Shown: in pieces, positions 17,303 to 25,771 of the stretch
Layout: every line of letters begins with the position of its first letter
Position numbering within the stretch: the stretch's first letter is position 1
NCBI RefSeq assembly: GCF_018889995.1
Contig: NZ_CP076547.1
Span: forward strand, 2,852,001-2,916,000
Direction of reading: 5' to 3'
Source: Subtercola sp. PAMC28395
GTDB lineage: Bacteria > Actinomycetota > Actinomycetes > Actinomycetales > Microbacteriaceae
Length of the DNA stretch: 64,000 bases
Notes under the pieces: generated by a model
Database searches by the model: none
The model's input: the letters and a program-made list of their open reading frames with translations, nothing else
What the model was told of the DNA's origin: nothing
Translations under genes and position numbers: made by a program

Positions 17303-18682
17303 TCACCAGGCCAGCCTGAGGCCCGTCTTCGCGGCCGCATCGCGTACTCTGCCGTGCAGCTCGTCTGACACGCGGCCAGCGGCAGGATGCACGGCTCGGC
17401 CACTTTCAGAAGCCAGAGTTCCGCCGATGTACACGCGTTCAAGGTTGCGCAGACCGCAGGCGAAGGCGTAGCTCGCGTACACATCCCACACGGGCCCTGT
17501 GTCGGGATTCGAGGGGTTCACCACCACGAAATCGGCGAATTTTCCCACTTCGAGACTTCCGATGCGATCGGCCACACCAAGTGCTTCTGCAGAACCCAGG
17601 GTGTGGAGCCGCATCATGTCCCGCGGCATGATGACCGACGCATCCTCGTGCAGCGCACGCTGGGTGTACATGCCGATGCGCATGTTCTGGAAGGGATCGC
17701 TGATGTCAGTGCACGACTGGTCGTCGAGCCCGACGCCGATGGGCATGCCCAGCTCGCGATACCGCACGATGTCGGCGATACCTGAGCCGAGGCGGCCGTT
17801 CGATGTCGGCTGCCACACCATTCCGCTGCCCGAACTCGCCGCCCTCTCGGCCATGTAGGCGTCGGGGTGAACGAAATGCCCGAAGAGGAATCCCTCGCGG
17901 AGGGCCCCGGCGTCTTCGTACCAGCCGAACTTCTCGCGTTGTTGGTCGAGCGCTTCGCTGGTCTCGAGAAAGTGGGCCTGGTTGCCGATTCCGTGGGCAT
18001 CCATTGCGCGCACCTCGTCGCGTGCCGCACCCGCAGCCTCCGACCATTGAACCGCGCCGAAGACGCTCGTGCCGAGGTTGAGAGCGGTCGGCACCTCCGA
18101 CGTCACGTACGAGACAGCGTCAGCGAACACGCCGAACGCCTGGTCCACCGGCTGGAACTCGCTGTCGAGACGGATCGAGTTCACGGTGCGAAGCCCGGAA
18201 TCGCGGGCCGCGTCGACCTGGCGCTGGAGGTACCGCTCACTCCTGATCGAGAAGATCTCGCGGCGGTCCGTGGTGGGGTCATAGCGGCCGACGACCCGAG
18301 AATCGGTGAAGTTGTAGGCCGAGGTGATGCCGTTGTTGATGAAGTCGAGACAGCCGTGCAACGTGAACCAGTAGATGTCGTCTTCGTCTGCGGCCGAGAT
18401 GAAACTCGATTGCGTACCGACCCAGCCGTAGAGGTTGTCTCCTGGGGTCATTCCGCGCATGCCCGAAGTGAAGATGTGGCTGTGCGCTGAGACGAACCCC
18501 GGCGCCACGAAAGCACCCTGGGCATCGACCGTCTCGCCGGTCTGGAGCGGAGGGGCCTCACCCTCGCCGAGGTCGCTGATGCGCCCCTCACTGTCGATGG
18601 TCATCCAGCCTCTGAACCAGGAGGTGTCGTCGGCCATCGGAATCACGATCGCGTTCATGATGGTCAGGGCGTGTTCAGGCAT
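17303..18682 (-). CDS. Amidohydrolase (TRZ/ATZ-like, guanine deaminase-related)
   Basis: Metal-dependent amidohydrolase-superfamily enzyme, 459 aa. It has the HxH motif AHSHIF, later metal/substrate residues in NQAHFLET and GHFVHPD, and the Asp block GVGLDDQSCTDI. The C-terminal part ...LEVGKFADFVVVNP is typical of cyclic deaminases/amidohydrolases. Substrate cannot be read from the sequence. The ATG at 18682 is chosen for the GGAGG just upstream, although spacing is short; MNAIVIP eight residues later is an alternative. It stands alone between convergent marP and the MarR gene. Confidence 0.75.
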   Translation of the reverse strand: MPEHALTIMNAIVIPMADDTSWFRGWMTIDSEGRISDLGEGEAPPLQTGETVDAQGAFVAPGFVSAHSHIFTSGMRGMTPGDNLYGWVGTQSSFISAADEDDIYWFTLHGCLDFINNGITSAYNFTDSRVVGRYDPTTDRREIFSIRSERYLQRQVDAARDSGLRTVNSIRLDSEFQPVDQAFGVFADAVSYVTSEVPTALNLGTSVFGAVQWSEAAGAARDEVRAMDAHGIGNQAHFLETSEALDQQREKFGWYEDAGALREGFLFGHFVHPDAYMAERAASSGSGMVWQPTSNGRLGSGIADIVRYRELGMPIGVGLDDQSCTDISDPFQNMRIGMYTQRALHEDASVIMPRDMMRLHTLGSAEALGVADRIGSLEVGKFADFVVVNPSNPDTGPVWDVYASYAFACGLRNLERVYIGGTLASESGRAVHPAAGRVSDELHGRVRDAAAKTGLRLAW

Positions 18683-18791
18683 GATCCTCCAGCAGTCCAT
18701 TGCTTTGCGGGCTCCCACAGGGCCGAGCCGCGGCCCTCACGTTAGCGAGCCGAAGAGTCGAACACGTTACAGGCGAACGCCCGCGCCAGTG

Positions 18792-19286
18792 CTAGTGGGC
18801 GGGGTGGGACTGGTCGATCACCTCGCGGTAGACGCCTGCCACCTTGGAGAGATACGACTCGATCGCCTCTCGTTCTGAGACCGTGAAGTCGTCGAGCACA
18901 GCGTCGACACCGAAGATGAGCGGCCGAATGGCAGCAAAGGTCGCCGAGACCGAGGCGACGGTGGGAACCACACGAACACTCCGGCGGTCGCTCGGGTGTG
19001 CCTCACGACCCACATGACCGACCTTCTCGAGCCTGTCGATCACCAGCGTCGTCGCCGCGGTGCTGATGCCCAGACCGTGAGCCAGTTCGGTGGGGCTCAG
19101 TGGGCCGCGTTCGATCAGCAGCTCCATGGCCTCGAGGTCGGTACTGTTCACGTTGAGATGCGCCTGGAGAACGCGATCGAAATCACCCATGAGCGAGAGG
19201 ATCTCGCGAAAGACCATACTGGCCTGTCGCATCGCCGGGGCACCGTCGTCGAACAGAGACGGAGCTTCGGGAGCGGGATTCGACAT
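18792..19286 (-). CDS. MarR family transcriptional regulator
   Basis: 164 aa with the MarR winged helix: TDLEAMELLIERGPLSPTEL, then LGISTAATTLVIDRLEKVGH and the wing HPSDRRSVRVVPT. It diverges from an MMPL transporter gene 71 nt away, so the likely job is repressing that exporter in response to a ligand. The intergenic stretch contains an AT-rich imperfect dyad at 19313-19328 (TTA...TAA ends) that could be its operator. The ATG at 19286 is chosen because an upstream ATG lies inside the -10 box TACAAT. Confidence 0.85.
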   Translation of the reverse strand: MSNPAPEAPSLFDDGAPAMRQASMVFREILSLMGDFDRVLQAHLNVNSTDLEAMELLIERGPLSPTELAHGLGISTAATTLVIDRLEKVGHVGREAHPSDRRSVRVVPTVASVSATFAAIRPLIFGVDAVLDDFTVSEREAIESYLSKVAGVYREVIDQSHPAH

Positions 19287-19293
19287 GAAAACC

Positions 19294-19299
19294 ATTGTA
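19294..19299 (-). promoter_or_regulatory. Candidate -10 box TACAAT, leaderless marR-type gene
   Basis: TACAAT on the minus strand ends 7 nt before the ATG at 19286. It rules out the more upstream ATG, which overlaps the box itself. Confidence 0.55.
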
Positions 19300-19356
19300 G
19301 GCTCTGATACGGTTAAGTTGCCTAATAATCAGGGTACTAAGAGACTGGGTAGGGTC

Positions 19357-21474
19357 ATGCGCCACATCACTGAGTTCGTGAGCGGAAAGTTCACCGCGTG
19401 GATCGTTCTGGCACTCGCTGTCATCGCCGCGGGCATCCTCTTTGCGACAGCTCCGGCAAGCTCGGGAACAATCGCTCCGACCGCCGGCCTGCCCTCCACG
19501 ACCCAGTCCGCGCAGGTCGCCGAACTTCAGAAGACTCTCCCGAACTCTGATGCCGGGTTCGCGCTGATCGTCTTCGACCGGAGCGGGGCACCCCTCACAG
19601 AGGCCGACAAGACGGCGATCGCGGCACGCTCCGCAGCCCTGGCTCCCGAGTCACTCAGCGGCCAGTTGCCCCCGGCGCAATACTCAGAAGACGGCACCGC
19701 GGCGCTCATCCCGATGCCCCTGGCAGCAGTGGCAGACAGCACGGCTCAGGGCGAGCGCGTCACGAGCCTGAGGGCTACCGCACAGGCTGATCTACCCGAC
19801 GGACTGAACGCCTACCTCACCGGGCCAGAAGGCTTCCAGGCCGACGTTGCGTCGGCGTTCAAGGGCGCTGACTTCAAACTCCTTCTCGTCACCGTGATCG
19901 TCGTCGCGGCTCTGCTTCTCATCACGTACCGGAGCCCCTGGCTCTGGCTGGTGCCGCTCGCCGTGATCGGCTCCGCAGATGCCCTCGCCAGCGTGATCGT
20001 CAAAGACCTTGCCCAGGTATTCGGTTTCACCGTCGATGCGTCGATCTCGGGCATTCTGTCGGTGCTCGTCTTCGGTGCCGGCACCAACTACGCCCTGTTG
20101 CTGATAGCGCGGTACCGCGAAGAACTCCGAAAACACGACAAACGCAGCACCGCCATGTCGATGGCTCTGCGCGGCGCGGGCCCGGCGATCCTGGCCAGTG
20201 GCAGCACCGTCACTCTCAGCCTTCTCACCCTTCTCTTCGCCTCCCTCGAAGGAAACCGGGCGCTCGGATTCGCCTGTGCGATCGGCATCGTGACCGCCAT
20301 GATCTTCGCGCTCATCGTTCTTCCCGCGGCCCTGGTCATCTTCGGCCGTGGGCTGTTCTGGCCCTTCGTGCCGCGGTTCGGCTCCGAATCGCCGACCGAA
20401 CACGGCTTCTGGGCCCGACTCGGTCGCGCCGTCTCGAGGCGCCCCGCCGTCGTCACGATCGTCAGCGTCGTCGTTCTGAGTGCTCTGGCCATCGGCACCC
20501 TCAGCATCTCGGTCGGTCTCTCGCAGGTTCAGCAGTTCAGGGGCAACCCCGAATCGGCCCAGGGCCAGGCGGTCATCGACGCTGCCTTCCCCGCCGGGCA
20601 GAGTGCCCAGACAGCAGTGATCGTGCCGACGGATGCTGTGACTGACGCCCTGGCGATCGCAACCTCCACCCCCGGCGTCTCTGCGGCCACGCCCGGCCAG
20701 TCGGCTGGATCCATCACCCAGCTGAACGTGACACTCGACGCCGAGCCGGGGTCCCAACAGGCCTTCGACACCATCACCACGCTCAGGCAGGCATATGCAG
20801 ACGCTCCGAACGCCGCATCCGCCGCGCTCGTCGGCGGCAGCGATGCCACGGCCCTCGACACCAGGGTCGCCGCGGCCCACGACCAGGCCCTGATCATCCC
20901 CCTGATCCTGGCCATCGTCTTCATCGTGCTGCTCGTTCTGCTTCGGGCTGTTGTCGCGCCGGTTCTGCTGATTCTCACCGTGGTTGCCAGTTACTTCGCC
21001 AGCCTCGGGGCGGCGAACCTGGTCTTCACGTCGGTCTTCAAGATTCCGGCCTTCGATACCAGCGTCGCGCTGTTCAGCTTCCTGTTCCTGGTGGCCCTCG
21101 GGGTGGACTACAACATCTTCCTCGTCACGCGGGCCAGGGAGGAGTCTCTGCGTCTGGGTACCCGCGAAGGAATGATCCACGCTCTTTCAGCGACCGGTGG
21201 GGTGATCACGAGTGCCGGCATCCTTCTCGCTGCGGTCTTCGCCGTGCTGAGCGTGTTGCCGATCATCGCCTTGACCCAGATCGGCGTGATCGTGGGCATC
21301 GGCGTTCTGCTCGACACCCTGCTCGTGCGAACCGTTCTGGTGCCGGCTCTCGTCTTCCTCACTGGTGACAGGTTCTGGTGGCCCAGCAAGATCGGAGCGG
21401 CTAGTGCTGCAGGCTCGCCCGTTGCTGTCTCGCCCACGGTCGGCGACGCGCCGAAAGCCACCCGACTGAACTAG
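19357..21474 (+). CDS. MMPL/RND family membrane transporter
   Basis: 705 aa with two copies of the MMPL layout: one N-terminal helix (about 13-35), an extracytoplasmic loop, then helices such as LLLVTVIVVAALLLITYRS. A second loop follows, then a second helical block including IIPLILAIVFIVLLVLL. The FGAGTNYALLLIARYREEL and LGVDYNIFLVTRAREE blocks are the conserved intramembrane Asp/Tyr motifs. Such proteins export lipids or drugs. Divergent to a MarR regulator, consistent with inducible efflux. The first ATG of the membrane domain is used; a longer upstream frame overlaps marR and is not credible. Confidence 0.88.
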   Translation: MRHITEFVSGKFTAWIVLALAVIAAGILFATAPASSGTIAPTAGLPSTTQSAQVAELQKTLPNSDAGFALIVFDRSGAPLTEADKTAIAARSAALAPESLSGQLPPAQYSEDGTAALIPMPLAAVADSTAQGERVTSLRATAQADLPDGLNAYLTGPEGFQADVASAFKGADFKLLLVTVIVVAALLLITYRSPWLWLVPLAVIGSADALASVIVKDLAQVFGFTVDASISGILSVLVFGAGTNYALLLIARYREELRKHDKRSTAMSMALRGAGPAILASGSTVTLSLLTLLFASLEGNRALGFACAIGIVTAMIFALIVLPAALVIFGRGLFWPFVPRFGSESPTEHGFWARLGRAVSRRPAVVTIVSVVVLSALAIGTLSISVGLSQVQQFRGNPESAQGQAVIDAAFPAGQSAQTAVIVPTDAVTDALAIATSTPGVSAATPGQSAGSITQLNVTLDAEPGSQQAFDTITTLRQAYADAPNAASAALVGGSDATALDTRVAAAHDQALIIPLILAIVFIVLLVLLRAVVAPVLLILTVVASYFASLGAANLVFTSVFKIPAFDTSVALFSFLFLVALGVDYNIFLVTRAREESLRLGTREGMIHALSATGGVITSAGILLAAVFAVLSVLPIIALTQIGVIVGIGVLLDTLLVRTVLVPALVFLTGDRFWWPSKIGAASAAGSPVAVSPTVGDAPKATRLN

Positions 21475-21535
21475 GGATGTCGATCGCCCCCGATGCAACG
21501 CCGACGACAAGGAATTCAGGCACGTCCGCGAACAG

Positions 21536-21541
21536 TAGCGT
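21536..21541 (+). promoter_or_regulatory. Candidate -10 box, leaderless phosphoribosyltransferase gene
   Basis: TAGCGT ends 6 nt before the GTG at 21548; same arrangement and same hexamer as upstream of ppc. Confidence 0.4.
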
Positions 21542-21547
21542 TGGAAC

Positions 21548-22153
21548 GTGAACGACGCGAAGAGCAAAGACGAATCAGAACCCATCCCCGCCGTCTACAC
21601 CGCCCAGATCGGTAGCCAGAGCGTCGACCTGCCGATTGTGCCGGTTTCGGATTCGCTCTCGATCGCGCTGATGATGATCATCGACCACGGCGTCAGATTT
21701 GCCGCAACGGCTGGCGCCGAACTGGCCGCACACTTCGCCGCAGTGAAGCCCGACGTCGTGGTCGCGCCCGCGACGCTCGGCATTCCCCTGGCCATCGAGG
21801 TCACTCGCAGCCTCGGTCTCGACGACTACCTCATTCTGCAGAAGACCCGCAAGATCCATCTTCGAGATGCCCTCAGCGAACCGGTCAATGCGATCACGAG
21901 CGAAGGCGGCCAGTCGTTGCTGCTCGATCGAAACAGAATCCCGAGCGTGGCCGGGCGCCGAACGCTTTTCGTCGACGACGTGATCTCAACCGGCTCGTCG
22001 ACGGCAGCCGCGCTGCGCCTCCTTGTGGCCACGGGTGCCGACGTGGTGGGAGTGGGCGCGCTACTCACGGAGAGCGATGCGTGGAGAGAACCTCTCAGCG
22101 AATACGCCGACAGGATCTTTGCGCTCGGCAGCATCCCTGTGTTCCCGCGCTAG
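21548..22153 (+). CDS. Phosphoribosyltransferase (type I PRTase fold)
   Basis: 201 aa with the PRPP-binding signature TLFVDDVISTGSST and a preceding PATLGIPLAIEVTRSLG block, resembling adenine/xanthine PRTases. The purine or other base used cannot be told. GTG start; a TAGCGT box 6 nt upstream suggests leaderless expression. A hairpin follows about 58 nt downstream of the stop. Confidence 0.8.
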   Translation: MNDAKSKDESEPIPAVYTAQIGSQSVDLPIVPVSDSLSIALMMIIDHGVRFAATAGAELAAHFAAVKPDVVVAPATLGIPLAIEVTRSLGLDDYLILQKTRKIHLRDALSEPVNAITSEGGQSLLLDRNRIPSVAGRRTLFVDDVISTGSSTAAALRLLVATGADVVGVGALLTESDAWREPLSEYADRIFALGSIPVFPR

Positions 22154-22210
22154 CGCTAAAGAGGACCCGCGATGGCTCGCCCGCAGTGTTCCTTCCGCAG
22201 CCGAAACCGA

Positions 22211-22240
22211 AGAAGGGTCGCCCTCTCGGGCGACCCTTCT
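22211..22240. terminator. Hairpin terminator between PRTase gene and ssrA
   Basis: AGAAGGGTCGCCC / GGGCGACCCTTCT, a 13-bp perfect stem with a TCTC loop. On the minus strand, reading out of ssrA, it is followed by TCGGTTTCGG. The T-run is weak, so it may act in both directions for the PRTase gene and ssrA. Confidence 0.75.
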
Positions 22241-22266
22241 GGTCAACAACGCGCGGTCGCGGGCAA

Positions 22267-22663
22267 TGGTGGAGATGCGGGGAATTGAACCCCGGTCCAC
22301 TGCTGTGGTCATGTGCCTTCTACGGGTGTAGCCAGTGAAATCGTTCTACTCGGCTCCGGAATGTGCCACTGGCACCTAATCCGACAAGCCCAGCCTCAGT
22401 AAGAGTCCCTGCGTGCCCTCAGGCGAAACACACAAGCAATCCCTCTAGATAACGCCAGGCTCCGGGTAGAGGGCATTCCCGGTCTGACGGTTCCTTAGTG
22501 GGCTACAAGGAGCTTAGGCTGCGAGAGCGAAAGCGGCCTTGGAGGCCGGAACAGTGCTGTTTTGATTGGCACTTATAGTTTGCAGAGAGCGTTTACGAGT
22601 TAACCCTGCATCCTCGACCCGCTTCTCACACTCACTCAGGCAATGTCGAAACCGATCATCCCC
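22267..22663 (-). ncRNA. ssrA: Transfer-messenger RNA (tmRNA)
   Basis: The 3' end reads GGGGTTCAATTCCCCGCATC then TCCACCA, the tRNA-like T arm and encoded CCA. The 5' end GGGGATGATCGGTTTCGAC pairs with it (GGGGATG with CATCTCC). About 397 nt. The tag ORF ends in codons for FALAA then TAA. With a GCC resume codon the predicted tag is ANQNSTVPASKAAFALAA. It rescues stalled ribosomes together with SmpB, encoded about 4.3 kb downstream in the same orientation. A TATACT (minus strand) just beyond 22740 may be its -10, giving a 5' leader removed by RNase P. Confidence 0.95.
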
Positions 22664-22738
22664 CCGGGCAAGCAGAAGCTTGAGTCACTACCGCGCGCTG
22701 TTGAATTTTCACCGCACCCAGCAATCGAGTGCAGCCCT

Positions 22739-23791
22739 CTAGTATAGCGCAGACTTCACTCTCTCTGCATCGCAGGCTGCGGATTCGTTGAGCTTGCCCT
22801 GGCGAGAGCCAGCGAGCTTCTGCGCAATATGGTCGCCGATCGTGATCGGAGCGTAGAGATTGGGCGTCGCTTCGGTGACCGTTGACGGGATCGTCTGTAT
22901 CACAGCGTCGAAGTTACCGTCATGGAAGAACGCCGCCGAGCGGCGCCGCTGGATGGTGCCATTCACGATCGGAGGTTTGACCCGGTGAAGGGTCGACATC
23001 CACTGGTCGTTCGTCCACCGGCCGGTGACGTCGCCCAGGTTGATCAGCAGCGCTCCATCGGCCGGTGCTACATCATGCCAGGCGCGGTCGCGACCGAGCA
23101 CCTGGAGACCGGCGACCTGGTCAGCCCAGAGGATGGTCACGATGCCGAAGTCGGTGTGCTCCCCCATTCCGGTGAGGTCTCCATCGAGATCGACGGTGCC
23201 TTCAGGAAGTGCGTAGTTGTTCATGCGCATCACATCGATCGAATGGTCGGTGACGCGCTCGAAGAAACCGTGCTCGACGCCGAGGGCATCTTCGAAAATG
23301 ACGGTCATCGTCTGTGCAACGCGCCGCGCCTCTTCGTAGTAAGCCAGCACCTGCGTCTCGAAACGAGCGTCGAGCTCTGGCCAGACATTCTCGGCATAGA
23401 TAGAGGTCGGCAGCTCGAGGTCAGGGTGGAGGGACGCCGCATCACCGATGTTGAACGCTTCGAAGAAGTCGTTCATCCTCGAGGCGGATTCGACTCCCAG
23501 CGAAAGGCTCAGGGATTCACTCTTCGGCGCCGAGTAGCCGCGATTCGCGCCGGTGGGAGCCGTCGCGAGTTTCTTCGTCTCCAGATCCTGCCCGAAGAAC
23601 AAGTCCATCGCCTCGGCGAGTCCGTCGGTCACCGGTACGGGAACACCGTGTCCGATGATCTGCATGAATCCGACCGTTCTGCAGGCCCTGTCGAGGTCTC
23701 GTGCAACCTCGGCACGAGCATCCGCGTCACCACCGGCCACATACGCGGTGATGTCGATGGTGGGCACTTCGAAAGAAACGTCTTCGGTCAT
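22739..23791 (-). CDS. 2-oxoglutarate/Fe(II)-dependent dioxygenase (isopenicillin N synthase-like)
   Basis: 350 aa. The N-terminal DIOX_N region contains the typical CRTVGFMQIIGHGVP. The C-terminal double-stranded beta helix has the iron ligands H-x-D in GMGEHTDFGIVT and a later His in STLHRVKPP, then RRRSAAFF resembling the co-substrate Arg-x-Ser. The product cannot be predicted; relatives act in antibiotic, hormone and base metabolism. The ATG at 23791 has a TACGAT box 6 nt upstream. It diverges from the SDR gene with 135 nt between starts. Confidence 0.85.
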   Translation of the reverse strand: MTEDVSFEVPTIDITAYVAGGDADARAEVARDLDRACRTVGFMQIIGHGVPVPVTDGLAEAMDLFFGQDLETKKLATAPTGANRGYSAPKSESLSLSLGVESASRMNDFFEAFNIGDAASLHPDLELPTSIYAENVWPELDARFETQVLAYYEEARRVAQTMTVIFEDALGVEHGFFERVTDHSIDVMRMNNYALPEGTVDLDGDLTGMGEHTDFGIVTILWADQVAGLQVLGRDRAWHDVAPADGALLINLGDVTGRWTNDQWMSTLHRVKPPIVNGTIQRRRSAAFFHDGNFDAVIQTIPSTVTEATPNLYAPITIGDHIAQKLAGSRQGKLNESAACDAERVKSALY

Positions 23792-23797
23792 GCCTTC

Positions 23798-23803
23798 ATC
23801 GTA
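23798..23803 (-). promoter_or_regulatory. Candidate -10 box, leaderless dioxygenase gene
   Basis: TACGAT on the minus strand ends 6 nt before the ATG at 23791, supporting that start over the upstream ATG codons. Confidence 0.4.
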
Positions 23804-23913
23804 GAGGCGCATCATTTCCGACAGATTGCACGGTTGGCGAATGCCGGAACCCCGGAGCCCTGTCGCCTCGTAAGGCCCAACACAATCCCCAGCCGCCTCA
23901 AGACCCGGTCGAC

Positions 23914-23919
23914 TATTCT
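23914..23919 (+). promoter_or_regulatory. Candidate -10 box, leaderless SDR gene
   Basis: TATTCT ends 7 nt before the ATG at 23927. Confidence 0.45.
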
Positions 23920-23926
23920 CTTCGCT

Positions 23927-24856
23927 ATGAGCATCGGCCGCTGGACTCCCGCGCAACTCCCCTCGCTTGCAGGCAAACGCTTCGTCGTCACCGGTGGCAA
24001 CGCCGGTCTCGGCTACTGGGCCTCAGAGTTTCTCGCCCGTCGCGGTGCCTCTGTCGTGCTTGCGGCCCGTAACGAGCAGAAGGCCGAATCAGCGGCAGCA
24101 TCGATCCTGACGCGTGCGCCCCTCGGCTCTGTCAGCTTCGTCAAGCTCGACCTTGCCAACCTCGAATCCGTGGAGTCGGCTGCAGCAGTGCTGGGCAGCG
24201 AACCGATCGACGGACTTGTCGCCAACGCCGGAGTCCTCGGCTCAGCCAAGCCGCAGTTCACCGACAACGGTTTCGAGTTGATGTTCGGCACAAACGTACT
24301 CGGCCACTTCGCCCTGATTGCCCACGTGATGCCGACACTGCTCGCAACACCGGGTTCACGCGTCGTCTCACTCGGCAGCATCAGCCACGAGTTCTTCGAA
24401 ATGGATCTCGCCGATGTCATGAGCGAGGTCGACTACCGAAGCTTCAGAGCCTACGGCCGGTCAAAACTTGCGGCGATGCTGATCGGGTTCGAGCTCGACC
24501 GACGACTTCAGTCCGCAGGACTGTCGACCCGCAGCCTCGTGGCCCACCCGGGCTTCGCGCTCGACGGCCTCAGTGCCGAGCGACCGGGTATCGCCAAGAG
24601 CGGGCGGTACAACGCGCTCGTACGCACGGCCCTTGATCCATTCGCTCAGGGGAAAGACGCCGGCGCCTTGCCCATCGTTCGAGCGGTGGCTGACCCGGTT
24701 GCCCGCGGCGGCGAGTACTGGGGGCCCGACGGCTGGCGGCAGCTCAAGGGCGACCCCGCCGTGGTGCGTGCCCGCAACCGGGCCCGAGACATTCGAACGG
24801 CCAGTGAGCTGTGGGCGATGGCCGAGACGATGACGGGCAGAGCACTCTCCCTGTAA
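23927..24856 (+). CDS. Short-chain dehydrogenase/reductase
   Basis: 309 aa with the NAD(P) glycine motif VTGGNAGLGYWAS (about residues 21-33), the structural NAG, a serine strand VVSLGSIS and the catalytic Y-x3-K in YGRSK. The arrangement resembles the retinol dehydrogenase/WWOX-like SDR group. Substrate unknown. It is divergent to the dioxygenase, so the two may act on the same compound. The gene is probably leaderless (TATTCT 7 nt upstream). Confidence 0.85.
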   Translation: MSIGRWTPAQLPSLAGKRFVVTGGNAGLGYWASEFLARRGASVVLAARNEQKAESAAASILTRAPLGSVSFVKLDLANLESVESAAAVLGSEPIDGLVANAGVLGSAKPQFTDNGFELMFGTNVLGHFALIAHVMPTLLATPGSRVVSLGSISHEFFEMDLADVMSEVDYRSFRAYGRSKLAAMLIGFELDRRLQSAGLSTRSLVAHPGFALDGLSAERPGIAKSGRYNALVRTALDPFAQGKDAGALPIVRAVADPVARGGEYWGPDGWRQLKGDPAVVRARNRARDIRTASELWAMAETMTGRALSL

Positions 24857-24901
24857 TCCGAGGCGACCTCGCTGCTGGCCACGGTGCCGGCAAGGCAGGT
24901 G

Positions 24902-25771
24902 TCACCGCGTCGTGATCGAGGCGAACTTCCGGATGCTCAGCGGCACGAACACGAGCAACATGACGGCTATGCCGATCAGCACGGCGAGGATCGGGTACTG
25001 CTGCGTCCAGACGTCGGGCACGGGAGTGCCGGCAGGAACGTTGCCGAAGAGTTGCCGGGCTGCCTGCACCAGTGCCGAGACAGGGTTGTACTCGGCGAAG
25101 ATGCGAAGCGGCGTGGGAAGTGTGTCGGAGGGCACGAACGCGTTCGAGATGAACGTCAGTGGGAACAGAATCAGGAACGACACGTTGTTGATGATCTCGG
25201 GGCTTCTGACGCTCATGCCGACGAAGGCCATCAGCCACGAGAGAGCGTAGGCGAACAGCAACAGGAGCCCCACCGCAGCGACGGCCTCGAAGAAACTCGA
25301 CCGCACCCGCCACCCCACGATGAACCCCGTGGTCATCATCACGACCATCGAGATGCTGTTGATGATCAGGTCGCCGTTCGTGCGCCCGACCAACACGGCC
25401 GACGGACTCATCGGCAAGGTTCTGAAACGGTCGATGATGCCGTCTTTCAGGTCTTGCGCCATTGCCGACCCGGAATAGGTCGATCCGAAGACCACGGTCT
25501 GGGCGAAGATGCCCGCCATGATGAACTCGGTATAGCTGCTGCCCGGAATGGAGATCACACCGGAGTAGACGTAACTGAACAGCAGAACGAACATGATCGG
25601 CTGAAGCAGTGTGAAGACCAGGATGTCGGGAACGCGCTTGATCTTGATCAGGTTGCGGCGGGTGGTGATCCAGCCGTCGCTGAAAAAGTGGCCGAACGCC
25701 GTTCCTGATGCGGTTTCGGGCTGCAGCCGCGCTGTCGATGGAGCACCAGTCTGGGTGTGGATCGTGGTCAT
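24902..25771 (-). CDS. ABC-2 type transporter permease (DrrB-like)
   Basis: 289 aa. The segment GHFFSDGWITTRRNLIKIKRVP precedes six predicted helices. ABC-2 blocks are seen in the middle: FGSTYSGSAMAQDLKDGIIDRFRTLPMSPSA and later VRSPEIINNVSFLILFPLTFISNAFVP. This is the daunorubicin-exporter type. The ATG overlaps the ATPase stop by 4 nt. Probably exports a small hydrophobic compound; substrate unknown. Confidence 0.9.
   Translation of the reverse strand: MTTIHTQTGAPSTARLQPETASGTAFGHFFSDGWITTRRNLIKIKRVPDILVFTLLQPIMFVLLFSYVYSGVISIPGSSYTEFIMAGIFAQTVVFGSTYSGSAMAQDLKDGIIDRFRTLPMSPSAVLVGRTNGDLIINSISMVVMMTTGFIVGWRVRSSFFEAVAAVGLLLLFAYALSWLMAFVGMSVRSPEIINNVSFLILFPLTFISNAFVPSDTLPTPLRIFAEYNPVSALVQAARQLFGNVPAGTPVPDVWTQQYPILAVLIGIAVMLLVFVPLSIRKFASITTR

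Noticed and set aside
19313..19328. AT-rich dyad as a firm MarR operator
   Set aside because: Only the outer TTA/TAA bases are symmetric; too weak to annotate as a site.
19792..21180. 462-codon minus-strand open frame opposite the MMPL gene
   Set aside because: Charged, low-complexity product typical of a shadow frame in high-GC DNA; the plus strand encodes a well-supported transporter.
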